The notes under the pieces are model-generated. The model was not told where the DNA came from, made no database searches, and saw nothing but the letters and a program-made list of their open reading frames with translations. From Pseudobutyrivibrio ruminis CF1b (GTDB lineage: Bacteria; Bacillota; Clostridia; Lachnospirales; Lachnospiraceae): a DNA stretch of 64,000 nt. Every line of letters begins with the position of its first letter. Position 1 is the first letter of the stretch. The stretch lies in assembly GCF_000424005.1 (NCBI RefSeq), contig NZ_AUJB01000016.1:109924-173923 (forward strand), written 5' to 3'. Below, piece after piece: positions 8,438 through 18,975 of this stretch. The position numbers and the translations under genes are program-made.

Positions 8438-9256
8438 ATGAACAAAAATAAAACCATAATATATATAGTACTAGTGATTATGTCCTTCGTTATGCTGGTT
8501 CCTTTTGCATGGATGGTTCTTACAGCATTCAAGACAGTTGGTGAGTCTACACAGATGGATCCATTTGTTATTTTCCCATCTCATTTTAGACTTAGCAACT
8601 TTAACGAAGTTCTTCATAATGTAAATTTTGGAAGATTGTATTTTAATACGGTTATGATGATTGTACTTCGCGTTCTTTGCGCGGTGCTTACATCTACAAT
8701 TGCAGGCTATGCCTTTGCCAGACTAAATTTCAGGGGAAAGAATCTGATGTTTGGGCTGGTGCTTTTTCAGATGATGATACCATCACAGATTTTCATCATT
8801 CCACAGTATGTCATGGTAAGTAAGCTAGGTTGGACAAATTCCATGATGGGCTTGTTATTCCCAGGTCTGGTATCAGCATTTGGAACCTTCCTTTTGAGAC
8901 AGGCATACATGGGCCTACCAAGAGAGCTTGAGGAGGCTGCGAGATTAGATGGCTGTAATATTGGACAGACATTCCTATTTATCATGGCTCCGCTTACTAA
9001 GTCTTCCATGGTAGCGCTGGGCATTTTCACCGCAGTGTTTGCCTACAAGGATTTGATGTGGCCAATGATTGTATGTCCAGATACCAATCAGACTACACTT
9101 GCCAGCGCACTTTCAAAGATGCAGGGGCAGTTCTCTTCTAATTATCCAGAGCTGATGGCAGCAGCACTTATTGCATGTCTTCCAATGATAGTAATCTACG
9201 TAATTTTCCAGAAGCAGTTTATCGAAGGAATTGCTACATCAGGTGGAAAACTTTAA
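8438..9256 (+). CDS. Sugar ABC transporter permease, MalG/MsmG type
   Basis: A 272-residue membrane protein with six predicted helices and the EAA loop LEEAARLDGCNIGQTFLFIMAPLTKS. The C-terminus QKQFIEGIATSGGKL is the typical CUT1 permease ending, in which GxxxGAVKG-like residues close the protein. It pairs with the preceding permease, 40 bases upstream, and shares its transcript. No clear terminator follows. Confidence 0.94.
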   Translation: MNKNKTIIYIVLVIMSFVMLVPFAWMVLTAFKTVGESTQMDPFVIFPSHFRLSNFNEVLHNVNFGRLYFNTVMMIVLRVLCAVLTSTIAGYAFARLNFRGKNLMFGLVLFQMMIPSQIFIIPQYVMVSKLGWTNSMMGLLFPGLVSAFGTFLLRQAYMGLPRELEEAARLDGCNIGQTFLFIMAPLTKSSMVALGIFTAVFAYKDLMWPMIVCPDTNQTTLASALSKMQGQFSSNYPELMAAALIACLPMIVIYVIFQKQFIEGIATSGGKL

Positions 9257-9336
9257 TCCTATTTTAAAGTATGTAGATTCAATGAAATAAGCCTAAAAAT
9301 TCGGTTAAAACCCTAAAGAACCATATAGTAATGTCC

Positions 9337-9391
9337 TATAATTTAAGTAGTACTATAGTCTATTGTGCCCTCATAGCCACTGGCTGAGGGC
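9337..9391 (+). promoter_or_regulatory. Promoter-like -10 and strong leader hairpin before the giant fusion gene
   Basis: TATAAT at 9337-9342 is a plausible -10, but the -35 position is poor. TAAAGAA lies around 9314. Between it and the start codon, GCCCTCA (9367-9373) and TGAGGGC (9385-9391) form a stable hairpin immediately before a weak AGGG ribosome site, so translation of the gene may be limited by RNA structure. Confidence 0.4.
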
Positions 9392-9405
9392 TCAGGGCAT
9401 GCTAT

Positions 9406-12400
9406 ATGGGTAAAGTGGGAAATGAAGCCGATAAGGCTGGAAACAACTTGATATTGAAGTTGTGCATGTTTATAGTTGATAAACATGTTCTTTTCTTGCT
9501 TATCTTTACAATCTTATGTATTTTTTCATTCTTCTCATCTAATTGGGTAAAGGTAGAGGATGATTTAGAGGTATATTTACCGGAAAACTCTGAGACTCGT
9601 CGCGGTTTGGACATCATGGAGCGAGAGTTCTCTACCTATGCAACAATGGATGTGATGATTGCAAACATATCTTATGATCAGGCTCTTCTGGTTAAACAGG
9701 ATGTGGAAAATATAAAAGGTGTTTTCCAGGTGGAGTTTGATGATTCAGATAAACACTACAAGAATGGCTCTGCATTTTTGGGTATCGTATTTGATTACGG
9801 TACTAAAGATGATGAGAGTGCCGTTCTTCTTAAAAAACTTCAAAAATATTTTTCTAAATACGACAGCTATATCTCTACTAATATGAGTACCATCAATATT
9901 GAGCTGGCTACAGAAGAAATCAAGGTTATTGCTGTAATGGTATTTTTCCTGGTAATCGTGGTTCTTATCATTACCACCAAATCATATATAGATGTGCCAA
10001 TTATGTTGGTGATGTTTGCCTGTGCGGCAATCATTCAACAGGGTACAAATTACATGTTCGGTACCATTTCCTTCGTATCAAATTCAATTACAATCGTACT
10101 TCAACTGGCTCTTTCTGTAGATTACACCGTAATTTATGTAACCAGGTATAATGAAGAACGAGAATATAGAGATGTCAGGGGCGCCTGTATAGTAGCTCTG
10201 TCAAAGGCAATTCCTGAGATATTAGGATGTTCTCTTACAACTATCGGCGGTATCATTTCCATGCTTTTCATGGAGTTCACAATAGTTGGCGATGTAGGTC
10301 GTGTTTTGATTAAGGCAATAGTCATAAGTATCATTTGTGTATTTACGTTACTGCCTAGTCTTGTTATGGTTTTCGCCGAAGCAATCGAAAGGACTGAGCA
10401 TAAAAGTTTTATTCCAAATATAAGCTTCGTTGGAAGATTTGCGTATAAAACACGATATATTATCCCACCTATATTTTTATTGGTTATTGTAATCGCCATT
10501 AATCTTTCATCAAAGGTACCATATGTTTACGGATATTCCAAGGTATCAACCCCTAAAGAAAATTCTGTCTATATCGCAAAAGAGATGATAAGAGAAAACT
10601 TTGAGGAAGAGAATTCTTTAATATTGATTTTCCCAAAGGGCGACTATGATATTCAAAAAGCTTTGATAGATGAGCTTGTTTTAGACGACAGAGTAAACAA
10701 TGTTATGGGTCTGGCAAACATTGAGATTATGAATGGCCATACTCTGACAGAGAAGCTCACACCTAGACAGTTCTCTGAGCTGGTAAATGTTGATTATGAA
10801 ATGGCTGAGTTGATTTACACTGCTTACGCCGTGGATGATGAAGATTATACCAAGGCTGTTAATGGAATCGAAAATTACAAGGTTCCATTTATTGATATGT
10901 TCTCATTTGTTTATAGAGAAGTTGACGAAGGTTATGTTACTGTTGGCGAGGAACTTACTCAGCAGATAAGAGAATCCAATACCATGATAAGCTTCGCCAA
11001 GAATCAGCTTCAAGGTGAAGAATATGATCGAATTATAATCAATCTGAATCTTCCAGAGGAATCCGAGGAAACTTTTAAGTATATAGATGATCTTCATGAA
11101 GTGACTCAGGAATTTTTCCCAGTAGATGAATTCTTCGTGGCAGGTCAATCGGTGGTGGATTATGATTTGAAGAAGTGCTTTGCCAGAGATAACATTGTGA
11201 CAAGTGCAATCTCTATCATTTCCGTTCTTATAATTCTGCTGTTTACATTTAAGTCAGTAGGAATGCCACTGCTTTTGATTGGTGTAATTCAGGGATGTAT
11301 CTGGATTAATTTCTCAAGTGCAACTATCACTCACGATAATATTTTCTTCCTGTCATTCTTAATGGTTAGTGCTATTCAGATGGGTGCAAATATTGACTAT
11401 GCCATTGTAATCGCCAGCAGATACATAAGGCTGAGAACCAACACAGGTAAGCGGGCATCTATTATAGAGACAATGAATGTTTCATTCCCAACAATCATTA
11501 CCTCTGGAACTATGCTTGCAGCCTCAGGAGTATTGATTGGAAGAATGACATCTGAGCGTTCTATTTATGGCATAGGAAAATATCTTGGACAGGGAACAAT
11601 TATATCTATCCTTGTTACCATGTTCGTGCTTCCTCAGATTTTGCTTGTGGGTGACAAGGTGATTGAAGTTACATCATTCTTTGCAAAGGGTAATATTGAT
11701 GAGCTCAAAGAAAGCCTGACTCCACACAAGAAGACCAGCAAAACCAAGTTAATGAGTCTGATTTTAATCTCATTTTTGGCATTTAATATGATGGGCATGA
11801 GTGTATGTGCTTCCAATGTAACAGACCTTAAAACTGGTACCCACGAAAAGTCAGTTCAACACAGCTATGATGTTGATGCAGATATTCGTGATAAAAGACT
11901 GGAGATAGTTGATGGTGAAATAGAGGAGATTTATATATCTTCAAAAGATGATTTCACTGCCTTTGTAAAAAATTGTAGCCTTGATACATGGTCGGTAAAC
12001 AAGAAGGTTATTCTTCAGAAGGACATTGACCTTGGCTATGATTTTATTTCGGTGCCTTCTTTTGGCGGATATTTCGATGGTGGCGGACATACAATCCAAA
12101 TATATATCTCTAATGAAAGTATTTCAAATTGTGCACTGTTCTCAAACCTTCAGGACACCGGAGTCATCACAAGCCTAAGAGTTGCAGGTAGAGTATTGCC
12201 TGTAGGTGAGCAGGCAGTCGTGGCTGGAATAGTAGGAAATAACTACGGCGTTATTAATGATTGTATTTTTGATGGTGTCATTTCATCCAGTGATTATATT
12301 GGAGGCATTGCAGGTGTAAACCAGCTTAATGGTCAGATACTTGGCTGCTCATCAAGGGGATATGTAAAAGGCCAGCATTTTGTTGGTGGTATTGTTGGTG

Positions 12401-15400
12401 AGAACAGGGGTTACGTGGCTAATTGTAAAAATGATGCTTTGGTCAATACATCAAAAACTGATGAGCAGGTCAACATGATGAGTGCCATCAGTAACATGAT
12501 GAACTTTGTAAAGCATTTCAACAGGAATCCTAGCGATGTTAGAAACCTTGACGCAGCTATCACAGATGTAGGTGGAATAGCCGGTCTGTCTCTTGGTGTT
12601 ATTCAGGATTGTATTAATTCAGAAAACGTTGGATATGAACATTTAGGTTACAACGTTGGTGGTATAGCAGGAAGACAGTCAGGATATATTGTAGGTTGTA
12701 TTAATAATTCCAAAATTTTAGGAAGAAAAGATGTAGGTGGAATCGTAGGTCAGGCCGAGCCATTTTTAACTGTAGATATGGATGGTTCCACAGCTGGAAG
12801 ACTGGATACAGAAATAAATAAATTAAGCAACAGTATCAGCAAAGTGATTTCAGATGCCAAGAAGCAGTCAAATCTAATTAGCTATAGAATGAGTGTTATT
12901 CAGGGCCTTACATCATCTACCATAGATGACCTGTATTACGTTATGACGGGTACAGTTACTTATTCAAACAGTGTTGCCGGTGCTGCAAATGATGTTTTAT
13001 CAAGAGCTGACTATATCATGGAAGGTGTGGCAGGTAGTGGAGGTGTTATTGACCATTCCGCAAATGCGACAACAGATGTGATAGATGCTGTAAACAGAAT
13101 CAAAGCAGCAATTGAAGAATTCGATATTCTAAAATATCTGACTGATGAAGATATGACAAAATACGAAGATGCCAAGACACTTTTGGATAGCGATTCAACA
13201 TGGTCAACATTACGAGGTGCAGCAGGAATTCTGTCCCTTTATGTTGATTACCTGCCAAGGATGACAGGAGATACAAGAGACCAGGCACTTACTGTTATTA
13301 ATGTTATTCAAAAGGCAATGTCAGAGATAGAAGCCGTTGGAAACACAATAAGTGCTACAGCTGATAAGGCTGCTGACGGTAAGCTCAAGAAAATTATTCC
13401 ATTCTCTGATTTGTATCAGGCCCACTCTGCGTCTTTGATAAATAATATTAACAGTCTCAATGATAATTTTGGCATTCTTAATCAGGAAGCAAATAATGCC
13501 ACAGGAAATCTTGCAGATGATTTGCAGGCTGTTAATAAGCAGTTTAACACTGTCATGAAATTGTTCTCTGAGGCTATCAATGGTGTGACTAATATTGGAG
13601 ATCATGAGATATACGAAGATGTTTCCATTAAAGAGGTTGATTCTACCACTGATGCCACTATAGAAAACTGTTCTAATTTTGCCCGCATTCAGGCCGATTT
13701 GGATGTAGGAGGAATAGTTGGAACTATGGCTATTGAGTACGATTTGGATAGAGAAAGTGATTCCACTGGATTGGCAGAGGGCAATCTGCTGTCCAAGTAC
13801 GTTACCAAGTGCGTCCTTCGTAACAATACAAATTACAACAGTGTAATTGGAGAGAAAAATTACGAAGGTGGAATCTGCGGTATACAGGAAATGGGAACTA
13901 TAAAGGGGTGCGCTAATTATGGTGACATCAAATCCATTTCCGGCGAATATGTTGGTGGTATTTGCGGCCAGTCTATTTCCTATATCTTATCTTCTAAAAC
14001 AAGAGGTATTGTTGATGGAAGTAAATATGTGGGTGGAATAGCTGGAGAAGGCATGCACATTAGCGACAGCTATTCAGTGGTTAAGGTTAAAAATGCCAAG
14101 AGTTGCTACGGTTCTATAGCTGGCTATGTGGGAGATAAAGGCGTCGTAAGGGATAATTACTTTGTCAGTGATGATCTTGCGGGATTAGACAGAGTGAGCT
14201 ATTCATTAAAAGCTGAGCCGATTTCAATAACAGATGAAAACCTGCCAGCCGATTTGACGGAATTTAATGTTTCATATATTTTAAGTGATCCTGAGTATCC
14301 TGATGGAGAAATTCTTTTAAAGAGCCAGCATAAAAAATATGGTGAAGGTGTTACTCTTGAAGAATATCCAAGCCTCCCAGCAAGGGCTGGTTATTATGTA
14401 GTCTGGGATACGGAAGGATTATTGGATATCAAAAATGATGAAATCATAACTGGCAGATATGTTAAGTACCGAACCACCATTGGAGAGGATACTTCAGGTG
14501 ACAGCAAGAAGATGTTCCAAAGTGATATTCTGGTTGACGGTCTATTTAAGCAGGACGATGTTCTTAAAGTTGAGCGAGAATATCTGTATGATGTGGACTT
14601 ATATGAAAACATGAATGCAAGAATTAATGGTGTTTCAGATTATGAGTCCATAAAACTTGTTATTCCTGATGATGGTCAGAAGAAACATACCATTAGATTT
14701 AAATCAACAATAGAGCTGGGTGATATTTCCTATGCTCCTGAGTTGTTTGTTATAGGTTCAGATGGAAGTGAGACATCTATAGTTCCTACTGGCAAAATGG
14801 GTAATTACAATACCTATGAAGTTGAAGGAAATGAGTTGAATATTAACGTACGATTTACAGGAAGAGAACGAGTTGCCTATAAGTATTTAGTCCTGTTGGC
14901 TATGGTAATATTTGCAGCGTCTCTAAGATATGTTATTAACGGAATTATTAAAGTTAGAAGACGTATGCATAAGACTATTGTTACTGGAAAAGATAAAGTG
15001 GCTACCCGCATTAGAAGTAAAGAGCAGATATTCTATAATGATGAGAGCGAATCTACAGAAGCGAAGCTTAAGAACTTCAGCATAGAGGGGCGTAGAAGTA
15101 ATCTTCCTCGTGTATTGAAATACATTGACTCTAAATTGGATTATCGTAAATGCGAATTAAGAGATAAGATGATAATCGATTTGGCTGTTGAAGAAATCTA
15201 CCTGAATATGGTACACCAGCTTCGCAGAAGCAGTGATAAAAACATAACTGTAAAATACGGATTCGATAAGATGTCCAGAAGTGTAACCCTTGTATTGGTA
15301 GATACAGGAGAACCTTTCAATGAGTTCGCTGATGAGACTCAGGAAGAACTTATTAATGAAGGCAGAAATATTAATTATCTTGGCGCTATCATGGTATTGA

Positions 15401-15471
15401 TAGCTATGGATAGCTTCCAGTATGAATACAAGGGCGGTCAGAATATTTATAAGATTGTTAAATACATATAA
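9406..15471 (+). CDS. RND/MMPL transporter fused to GLUG repeats and an RsbW-like ATPase domain
   Basis: One uninterrupted 2021-codon frame. Residues 1-780 are an RND-superfamily (MMPL-like) transporter: two halves, each with a large extracytoplasmic loop and a sterol-sensing-like membrane bundle (LALSVDYTVIYVTRYNE and MGANIDYAIVIASRYI carry the conserved Asp-Tyr). A hydrophobic segment at 783-803 leads outside. About 870-1125 and 1430-1590 hold GLUG-type repeats (VGGIVGENRGYV, VGGIAGLSLGVI, VGGICGQSIS), separated by a long helical, probably coiled-coil stretch. A membrane helix at 1823-1847 returns to the cytoplasm. Residues 1890-2021 resemble the GHKL ATPase fold of anti-sigma kinases, with an N-box-like VEEIYLNMVHQL and DTGEPF near 1965. 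What is exported and what the kinase-like domain acts on are unknown. RBS weak (AGGG). Single gene, ending exactly against the HD-GYP gene. Confidence 0.85.
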   Translation: MGKVGNEADKAGNNLILKLCMFIVDKHVLFLLIFTILCIFSFFSSNWVKVEDDLEVYLPENSETRRGLDIMEREFSTYATMDVMIANISYDQALLVKQDVENIKGVFQVEFDDSDKHYKNGSAFLGIVFDYGTKDDESAVLLKKLQKYFSKYDSYISTNMSTINIELATEEIKVIAVMVFFLVIVVLIITTKSYIDVPIMLVMFACAAIIQQGTNYMFGTISFVSNSITIVLQLALSVDYTVIYVTRYNEEREYRDVRGACIVALSKAIPEILGCSLTTIGGIISMLFMEFTIVGDVGRVLIKAIVISIICVFTLLPSLVMVFAEAIERTEHKSFIPNISFVGRFAYKTRYIIPPIFLLVIVIAINLSSKVPYVYGYSKVSTPKENSVYIAKEMIRENFEEENSLILIFPKGDYDIQKALIDELVLDDRVNNVMGLANIEIMNGHTLTEKLTPRQFSELVNVDYEMAELIYTAYAVDDEDYTKAVNGIENYKVPFIDMFSFVYREVDEGYVTVGEELTQQIRESNTMISFAKNQLQGEEYDRIIINLNLPEESEETFKYIDDLHEVTQEFFPVDEFFVAGQSVVDYDLKKCFARDNIVTSAISIISVLIILLFTFKSVGMPLLLIGVIQGCIWINFSSATITHDNIFFLSFLMVSAIQMGANIDYAIVIASRYIRLRTNTGKRASIIETMNVSFPTIITSGTMLAASGVLIGRMTSERSIYGIGKYLGQGTIISILVTMFVLPQILLVGDKVIEVTSFFAKGNIDELKESLTPHKKTSKTKLMSLILISFLAFNMMGMSVCASNVTDLKTGTHEKSVQHSYDVDADIRDKRLEIVDGEIEEIYISSKDDFTAFVKNCSLDTWSVNKKVILQKDIDLGYDFISVPSFGGYFDGGGHTIQIYISNESISNCALFSNLQDTGVITSLRVAGRVLPVGEQAVVAGIVGNNYGVINDCIFDGVISSSDYIGGIAGVNQLNGQILGCSSRGYVKGQHFVGGIVGENRGYVANCKNDALVNTSKTDEQVNMMSAISNMMNFVKHFNRNPSDVRNLDAAITDVGGIAGLSLGVIQDCINSENVGYEHLGYNVGGIAGRQSGYIVGCINNSKILGRKDVGGIVGQAEPFLTVDMDGSTAGRLDTEINKLSNSISKVISDAKKQSNLISYRMSVIQGLTSSTIDDLYYVMTGTVTYSNSVAGAANDVLSRADYIMEGVAGSGGVIDHSANATTDVIDAVNRIKAAIEEFDILKYLTDEDMTKYEDAKTLLDSDSTWSTLRGAAGILSLYVDYLPRMTGDTRDQALTVINVIQKAMSEIEAVGNTISATADKAADGKLKKIIPFSDLYQAHSASLINNINSLNDNFGILNQEANNATGNLADDLQAVNKQFNTVMKLFSEAINGVTNIGDHEIYEDVSIKEVDSTTDATIENCSNFARIQADLDVGGIVGTMAIEYDLDRESDSTGLAEGNLLSKYVTKCVLRNNTNYNSVIGEKNYEGGICGIQEMGTIKGCANYGDIKSISGEYVGGICGQSISYILSSKTRGIVDGSKYVGGIAGEGMHISDSYSVVKVKNAKSCYGSIAGYVGDKGVVRDNYFVSDDLAGLDRVSYSLKAEPISITDENLPADLTEFNVSYILSDPEYPDGEILLKSQHKKYGEGVTLEEYPSLPARAGYYVVWDTEGLLDIKNDEIITGRYVKYRTTIGEDTSGDSKKMFQSDILVDGLFKQDDVLKVEREYLYDVDLYENMNARINGVSDYESIKLVIPDDGQKKHTIRFKSTIELGDISYAPELFVIGSDGSETSIVPTGKMGNYNTYEVEGNELNINVRFTGRERVAYKYLVLLAMVIFAASLRYVINGIIKVRRRMHKTIVTGKDKVATRIRSKEQIFYNDESESTEAKLKNFSIEGRRSNLPRVLKYIDSKLDYRKCELRDKMIIDLAVEEIYLNMVHQLRRSSDKNITVKYGFDKMSRSVTLVLVDTGEPFNEFADETQEELINEGRNINYLGAIMVLIAMDSFQYEYKGGQNIYKIVKYI

Positions 15472-16788
15472 TTAATCTAAATAAGTATTTCTAATTAGAC
15501 AAATCATATCAAAGCATTCAACAAATGCATCAACCACGCGAGGAGAGAATTGCTCTCCTCGCTGTTTTACTATTTCATCATATGCTTCTTCTGTAGACCA
15601 GGCTTTCTTATAAGAACGCTCGCTTGTGAGGGCATCAAAAACATCAGCCACAGATACAATCTGGGCATAGATAGAGATACCATTTCCACTTAATCCGAGA
15701 GGATAGCCTTGTCCGTTCCAGTACTCGTGATGTTGTACTGCAATTATACGGGCCATTTTTATAAGCTCACCATCTGATTTTGAAAGGATGTCCCAGCCAT
15801 ACTGAGTATGCTGCTTCACGATATCGTACTCTTCTGGTGTAAGCTTTGCAGGCTTTTCAATTATGTCATGGCTAATCATAAGCTTGCCTAAATCATGCAT
15901 CATGGCAGCGATTTTTAAATTCTCTGTTTCTTCATATTCAAGCCCAAGCTTTGTTCCTAGAAGTTTGCTATATTCAGCAACTCGTCTAACATGCTGGCCT
16001 GTTTCGCCAGATTTTGCCTCTGACATTTCTGCAAGAGTGATTATTATATCTTCCTGAGAACGCTGAAGACGTTCAAAATATTCTATCTTTCCATCATGCT
16101 CTTTAGATTCAGAAATGGAAATACTAACATAGCCTGCTACAAATGCGCATGAGATAATTGCCATTGTATCAAGCCAAAATACATTTTGGATGTTTATGAC
16201 GTTAGTTCCAAGCTCTGGGAAAATAAGATATGCAGAGTATAACAGGTCTAATGTATAGAAAAGACCAATCAAATACATGAATATTCTTTTCCATTTCAAT
16301 GAAGAAGTGTCAAACAAATACTTCAGGTTCTTCTTCATCATTACGAACATTAAAAACTGGAATACGACATAGCAACCAATATAGTTGGCATAATTTGTAG
16401 CCACTACAAGACATAATCTTTCCAGACACACATATTCCATGTAAATGCTGGCACCTACATAATTTCTTAAACCAGTGAAATAACTAAAAAGATTTCCGCC
16501 GATAAAAACAAAAAGGCAGTCAAAAAGAATACTGTTAGCTATAAAGAAGAAATTGTAACTATCAGTAATAAGACCATTGTCGATTATTATGTTGTAAACG
16601 GAAACACCGATTATTTCCGCGATTATAGACATGAAGGCACTTGATACAAAAAAGCCAATAAGAAATCTTTCGATAAGAAAGCGCTTATCTTTTACGTATG
16701 TGACCACAAGTATTAAGTTGAAGATTGAAAACCAGGCAGCAAAAATAAGCTTTGGCCAGTTGTAATAGAAATAATCAAATATAGCCAT
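15472..16788 (-). CDS. Membrane-bound HD-GYP domain protein (probable cyclic-di-GMP phosphodiesterase)
   Basis: A 438-residue protein. The first 230 residues hold about seven hydrophobic helices, an uncharacterised sensor region. A short coiled coil joins them to an HD-GYP domain with His298-Asp299 in HDLGK, His353-His354-Glu355 and GYP at 361-363 in QHHEYWNGQGYP, so the metal centre and the GYP signature are intact. This family hydrolyses cyclic-di-GMP, or cGAMP in some cases, and typically controls motility or adhesion. I chose the ATG at 16788 with AGAGG seven bases upstream, over a GTG nine codons earlier without such a site. It is convergent and abutting with the giant fusion gene and divergent from a chemoreceptor. 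Confidence 0.9.
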   Translation of the reverse strand: MAIFDYFYYNWPKLIFAAWFSIFNLILVVTYVKDKRFLIERFLIGFFVSSAFMSIIAEIIGVSVYNIIIDNGLITDSYNFFFIANSILFDCLFVFIGGNLFSYFTGLRNYVGASIYMEYVCLERLCLVVATNYANYIGCYVVFQFLMFVMMKKNLKYLFDTSSLKWKRIFMYLIGLFYTLDLLYSAYLIFPELGTNVINIQNVFWLDTMAIISCAFVAGYVSISISESKEHDGKIEYFERLQRSQEDIIITLAEMSEAKSGETGQHVRRVAEYSKLLGTKLGLEYEETENLKIAAMMHDLGKLMISHDIIEKPAKLTPEEYDIVKQHTQYGWDILSKSDGELIKMARIIAVQHHEYWNGQGYPLGLSGNGISIYAQIVSVADVFDALTSERSYKKAWSTEEAYDEIVKQRGEQFSPRVVDAFVECFDMICLIRNTYLD

Positions 16789-17046
16789 CAAGAAACCTCT
16801 ATAGTAAAAAAACACATACTACTGCATTATTAAAAAAGTCTAACATCAAAATATGTCAAAAGTATGTAACCTAAGCGGATAGGGAAAATATCGTTGTATT
16901 AGTTAAAAAACTATAAAGAAACTGCAAACTTTATGTGAAAATCAACAATTTGATTGTCTGCTTGCAATATAATAAGCGTGTGGTGGTGTGTGGAATAATA
17001 CTCTTGGAAATCATAAGGCTGGCATATTATATTGGAGGTTAATTTT

Positions 17047-18732
17047 ATGAGGTCTAAAAATGCAAATGACAAGAGAACTATTGCAGGTGCGTTGAGATAC
17101 TTTTCTGGTTTCTCTATCCAAATGTTCTTAACCAGCGCCATCGTAATGGGTATTTTTCTGGCGGTTATCTTTGTGAATTTCTACAGTTTTTACAATGTCC
17201 AGTTTGTAACTGAAAAGTATCAGATGGAAATTCGTAAAGACGTACAGACAATTAATAAGCGTCTGTTGTTCGCAGTAGCATCTAATAATCCAGATGTAAC
17301 TGCAGCTCAGAAAGAAGATCTTGAAAAGAGATTCCCAAAGATTGAGGGATATTTTGCAGTAATCTCAAAGAATCTTAATAATGAAGAGCTTGGTTCAAGA
17401 CTGACCACTAACTGGAAGGCATTTGAGACAGCTTCCTTTGAAATGCTTACAATGGTGGAAGCAGGACAGAATCAGGAGGCAGTTGAATACTTTAATTCCA
17501 CACTGAATGAAGCAGCTGAGACTCTGGCAGATTCTCTTGATGAGACAGGCGAGCTTGCAGAAGCAGCAGCTGCTGGTAAATATCGTATTATCAGTATAGT
17601 TATTATTGTTGCAATCGTGATACTGTTTGTAGCACTTGTCATCATAGTTACACGAAGCAAGAAAACAACAAGGGATTTGACTAAGCAGATTAATGACGAT
17701 TTGGAAATCCTCGACCATGCAGCAAGCGAGCTGGCAAATGGAAATGTTCACGTGGACATTGATTTTGATGTGGATAATGAAATTGGTCGAGTTATCAAGC
17801 AGTTGAAAAGTGCTATTGATTCCCTTGCGTACTGTATAGATGAAATTGAAAGTAAGATGTCCACAATGGCAGCCGGAAACTTTAATATATCATTTGAAAA
17901 AGATTTTCGTGGTGATTTCAGAGCCATTCAGGATTCTATTGATGAATTCTCTAGAAAGATTTCGGATTCCATGACAGAAATTATGGAAGTATCAGAAATG
18001 GTTTCAGACGGTGCAAATCAGATCGCGGGTGCAGGTGAAAACCTTGCAGATACAGTTACATCACAGGCTAATATTGTTGATGACCTTTCTGTAACAGTTA
18101 AGGATATTACAGAACAGATTTCAAGTAACTCTACTGATGCAACTTCTATTTCTAAAGAGGTTGAAGTTGTTGCTGAGAATATCGTAGAAGGTAATCAGCG
18201 AATGCAGGATGTGGTTAAGGCTATGGATGCAATTTCTGAGTCATCTCAGGAGATTTCAAAGATTATTGATACAATCAATGCCATTGCTGACCAGACAAAC
18301 CTGCTTTCTCTTAACGCTTCAATTGAGGCAGCCCGTGCAGGTGAAGCTGGTAAGGGATTCGCAGTCGTAGCTACTGAGGTATCTCAGCTTGCTGGTCAGA
18401 CTGTAGAGGCTGCCCAGAATACAGCAGGACTTATCGGTGCATCTCTTAAGAGTGTAGAGGAAGGTATTACTATCGCCAACGATACAGCTGAAAAGCTCAA
18501 TGGCATGGTGGCTCAGGTTCAGGGCATCGCAGAAAAGGTTAAGACTATTGCTGAGGCATCAAATTCACAGGCAGTATCTGTAAAAGAGATGTCAGCTAAT
18601 ATCGGAGAGATTTCTTCCGTTGGTCAGAACAACGCTGCAACCTCAGAAGAATCACTGGCTCTCAGCCATGAGATGAACGAGCATGCAAATTCATTGAAGG
18701 GTCTTGTTGAGAAGTTTGAATTAAAGAGGTAA
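17047..18732 (+). CDS. Methyl-accepting chemotaxis protein
   Basis: A 561-residue chemoreceptor. Membrane helices at about 24-45 and 179-201 enclose a roughly 130-residue extracellular helical sensor of the four-helix-bundle type. Two HAMP-like segments follow (about 203-300). The signalling domain contains the conserved hairpin tip ([24 protein letters not shown] and continuing [11 protein letters not shown]), where CheA and CheW bind. No ligand can be named. The start is the ATG eight bases after GGAGG; an upstream in-frame TTG overlaps that site and is rejected. Putative -10 TATAAT at 16968-16973. Together with the HD-GYP protein it suggests a motility or surface-behaviour locus. Confidence 0.95.
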   Translation: MRSKNANDKRTIAGALRYFSGFSIQMFLTSAIVMGIFLAVIFVNFYSFYNVQFVTEKYQMEIRKDVQTINKRLLFAVASNNPDVTAAQKEDLEKRFPKIEGYFAVISKNLNNEELGSRLTTNWKAFETASFEMLTMVEAGQNQEAVEYFNSTLNEAAETLADSLDETGELAEAAAAGKYRIISIVIIVAIVILFVALVIIVTRSKKTTRDLTKQINDDLEILDHAASELANGNVHVDIDFDVDNEIGRVIKQLKSAIDSLAYCIDEIESKMSTMAAGNFNISFEKDFRGDFRAIQDSIDEFSRKISDSMTEIMEVSEMVSDGANQIAGAGENLADTVTSQANIVDDLSVTVKDITEQISSNSTDATSISKEVEVVAENIVEGNQRMQDVVKAMDAISESSQEISKIIDTINAIADQTNLLSLNASIEAARAGEAGKGFAVVATEVSQLAGQTVEAAQNTAGLIGASLKSVEEGITIANDTAEKLNGMVAQVQGIAEKVKTIAEASNSQAVSVKEMSANIGEISSVGQNNAATSEESLALSHEMNEHANSLKGLVEKFELKR

Positions 18733-18757
18733 AGCGTTATACTATCTGGGATAATTG

Positions 18758-18852
18758 TCAGATATAATTGAAATATAATGATTATTGTGGTACAATTTGA
18801 ATAGGGAATTGTTATTTGGAAGGACTTGGTTCTAATACCAGGTCCTTCTTTG
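18758..18852 (+). promoter_or_regulatory. Promoter-terminator leader element, copy 1
   Basis: TTGAAA (18768-18773), 17 bases, then an extended -10 (TGG then TACAAT, 18791-18796). The predicted transcript reaches a terminator about 50 bases later, GGACTTGGT and ACCAGGTCC with a T-rich tail. It lies between the chemoreceptor and the first surface protein. A diverged copy lies at 22243-22332 before the second surface protein. It could be an attenuator, a tiny RNA gene, or a terminator for the upstream gene next to a promoter. Confidence 0.55.
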
Positions 18853-18895
18853 TATTTTACTACTCAGAATCTGTTAAAAATCGGTGAAAAAACTA

Positions 18896-18922
18896 TGAAG
18901 AGATAATCTGGCAGCCGATGAT
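18896..18922 (+). promoter_or_regulatory. Candidate motility-sigma (sigma-28/SigD) promoter
   Basis: TGAA, 15 bases, CCGATGAT resembles the TAAA-N15-CCGATAT pattern of SigD/FliA promoters. It would start a transcript about 45 bases before the first surface protein gene. Only one base of each element differs from consensus, but single matches of this kind can be chance. Confidence 0.35.
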
Positions 18923-18975
18923 TATTATAGATAAAGGTGACTCCAACGAAATATGGAAATAAGGAGGACACAGTT

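Noticed and set aside
16950..16973. A standard promoter TTGATT with TATAAT before the chemoreceptor
   Set aside because: The spacer would be only 12 bases; I kept only the -10 as a possibility.
18919..18963. 14-codon open frame before surface protein A
   Set aside because: No ribosome site, no unusual composition, and it overlaps the candidate SigD -10.
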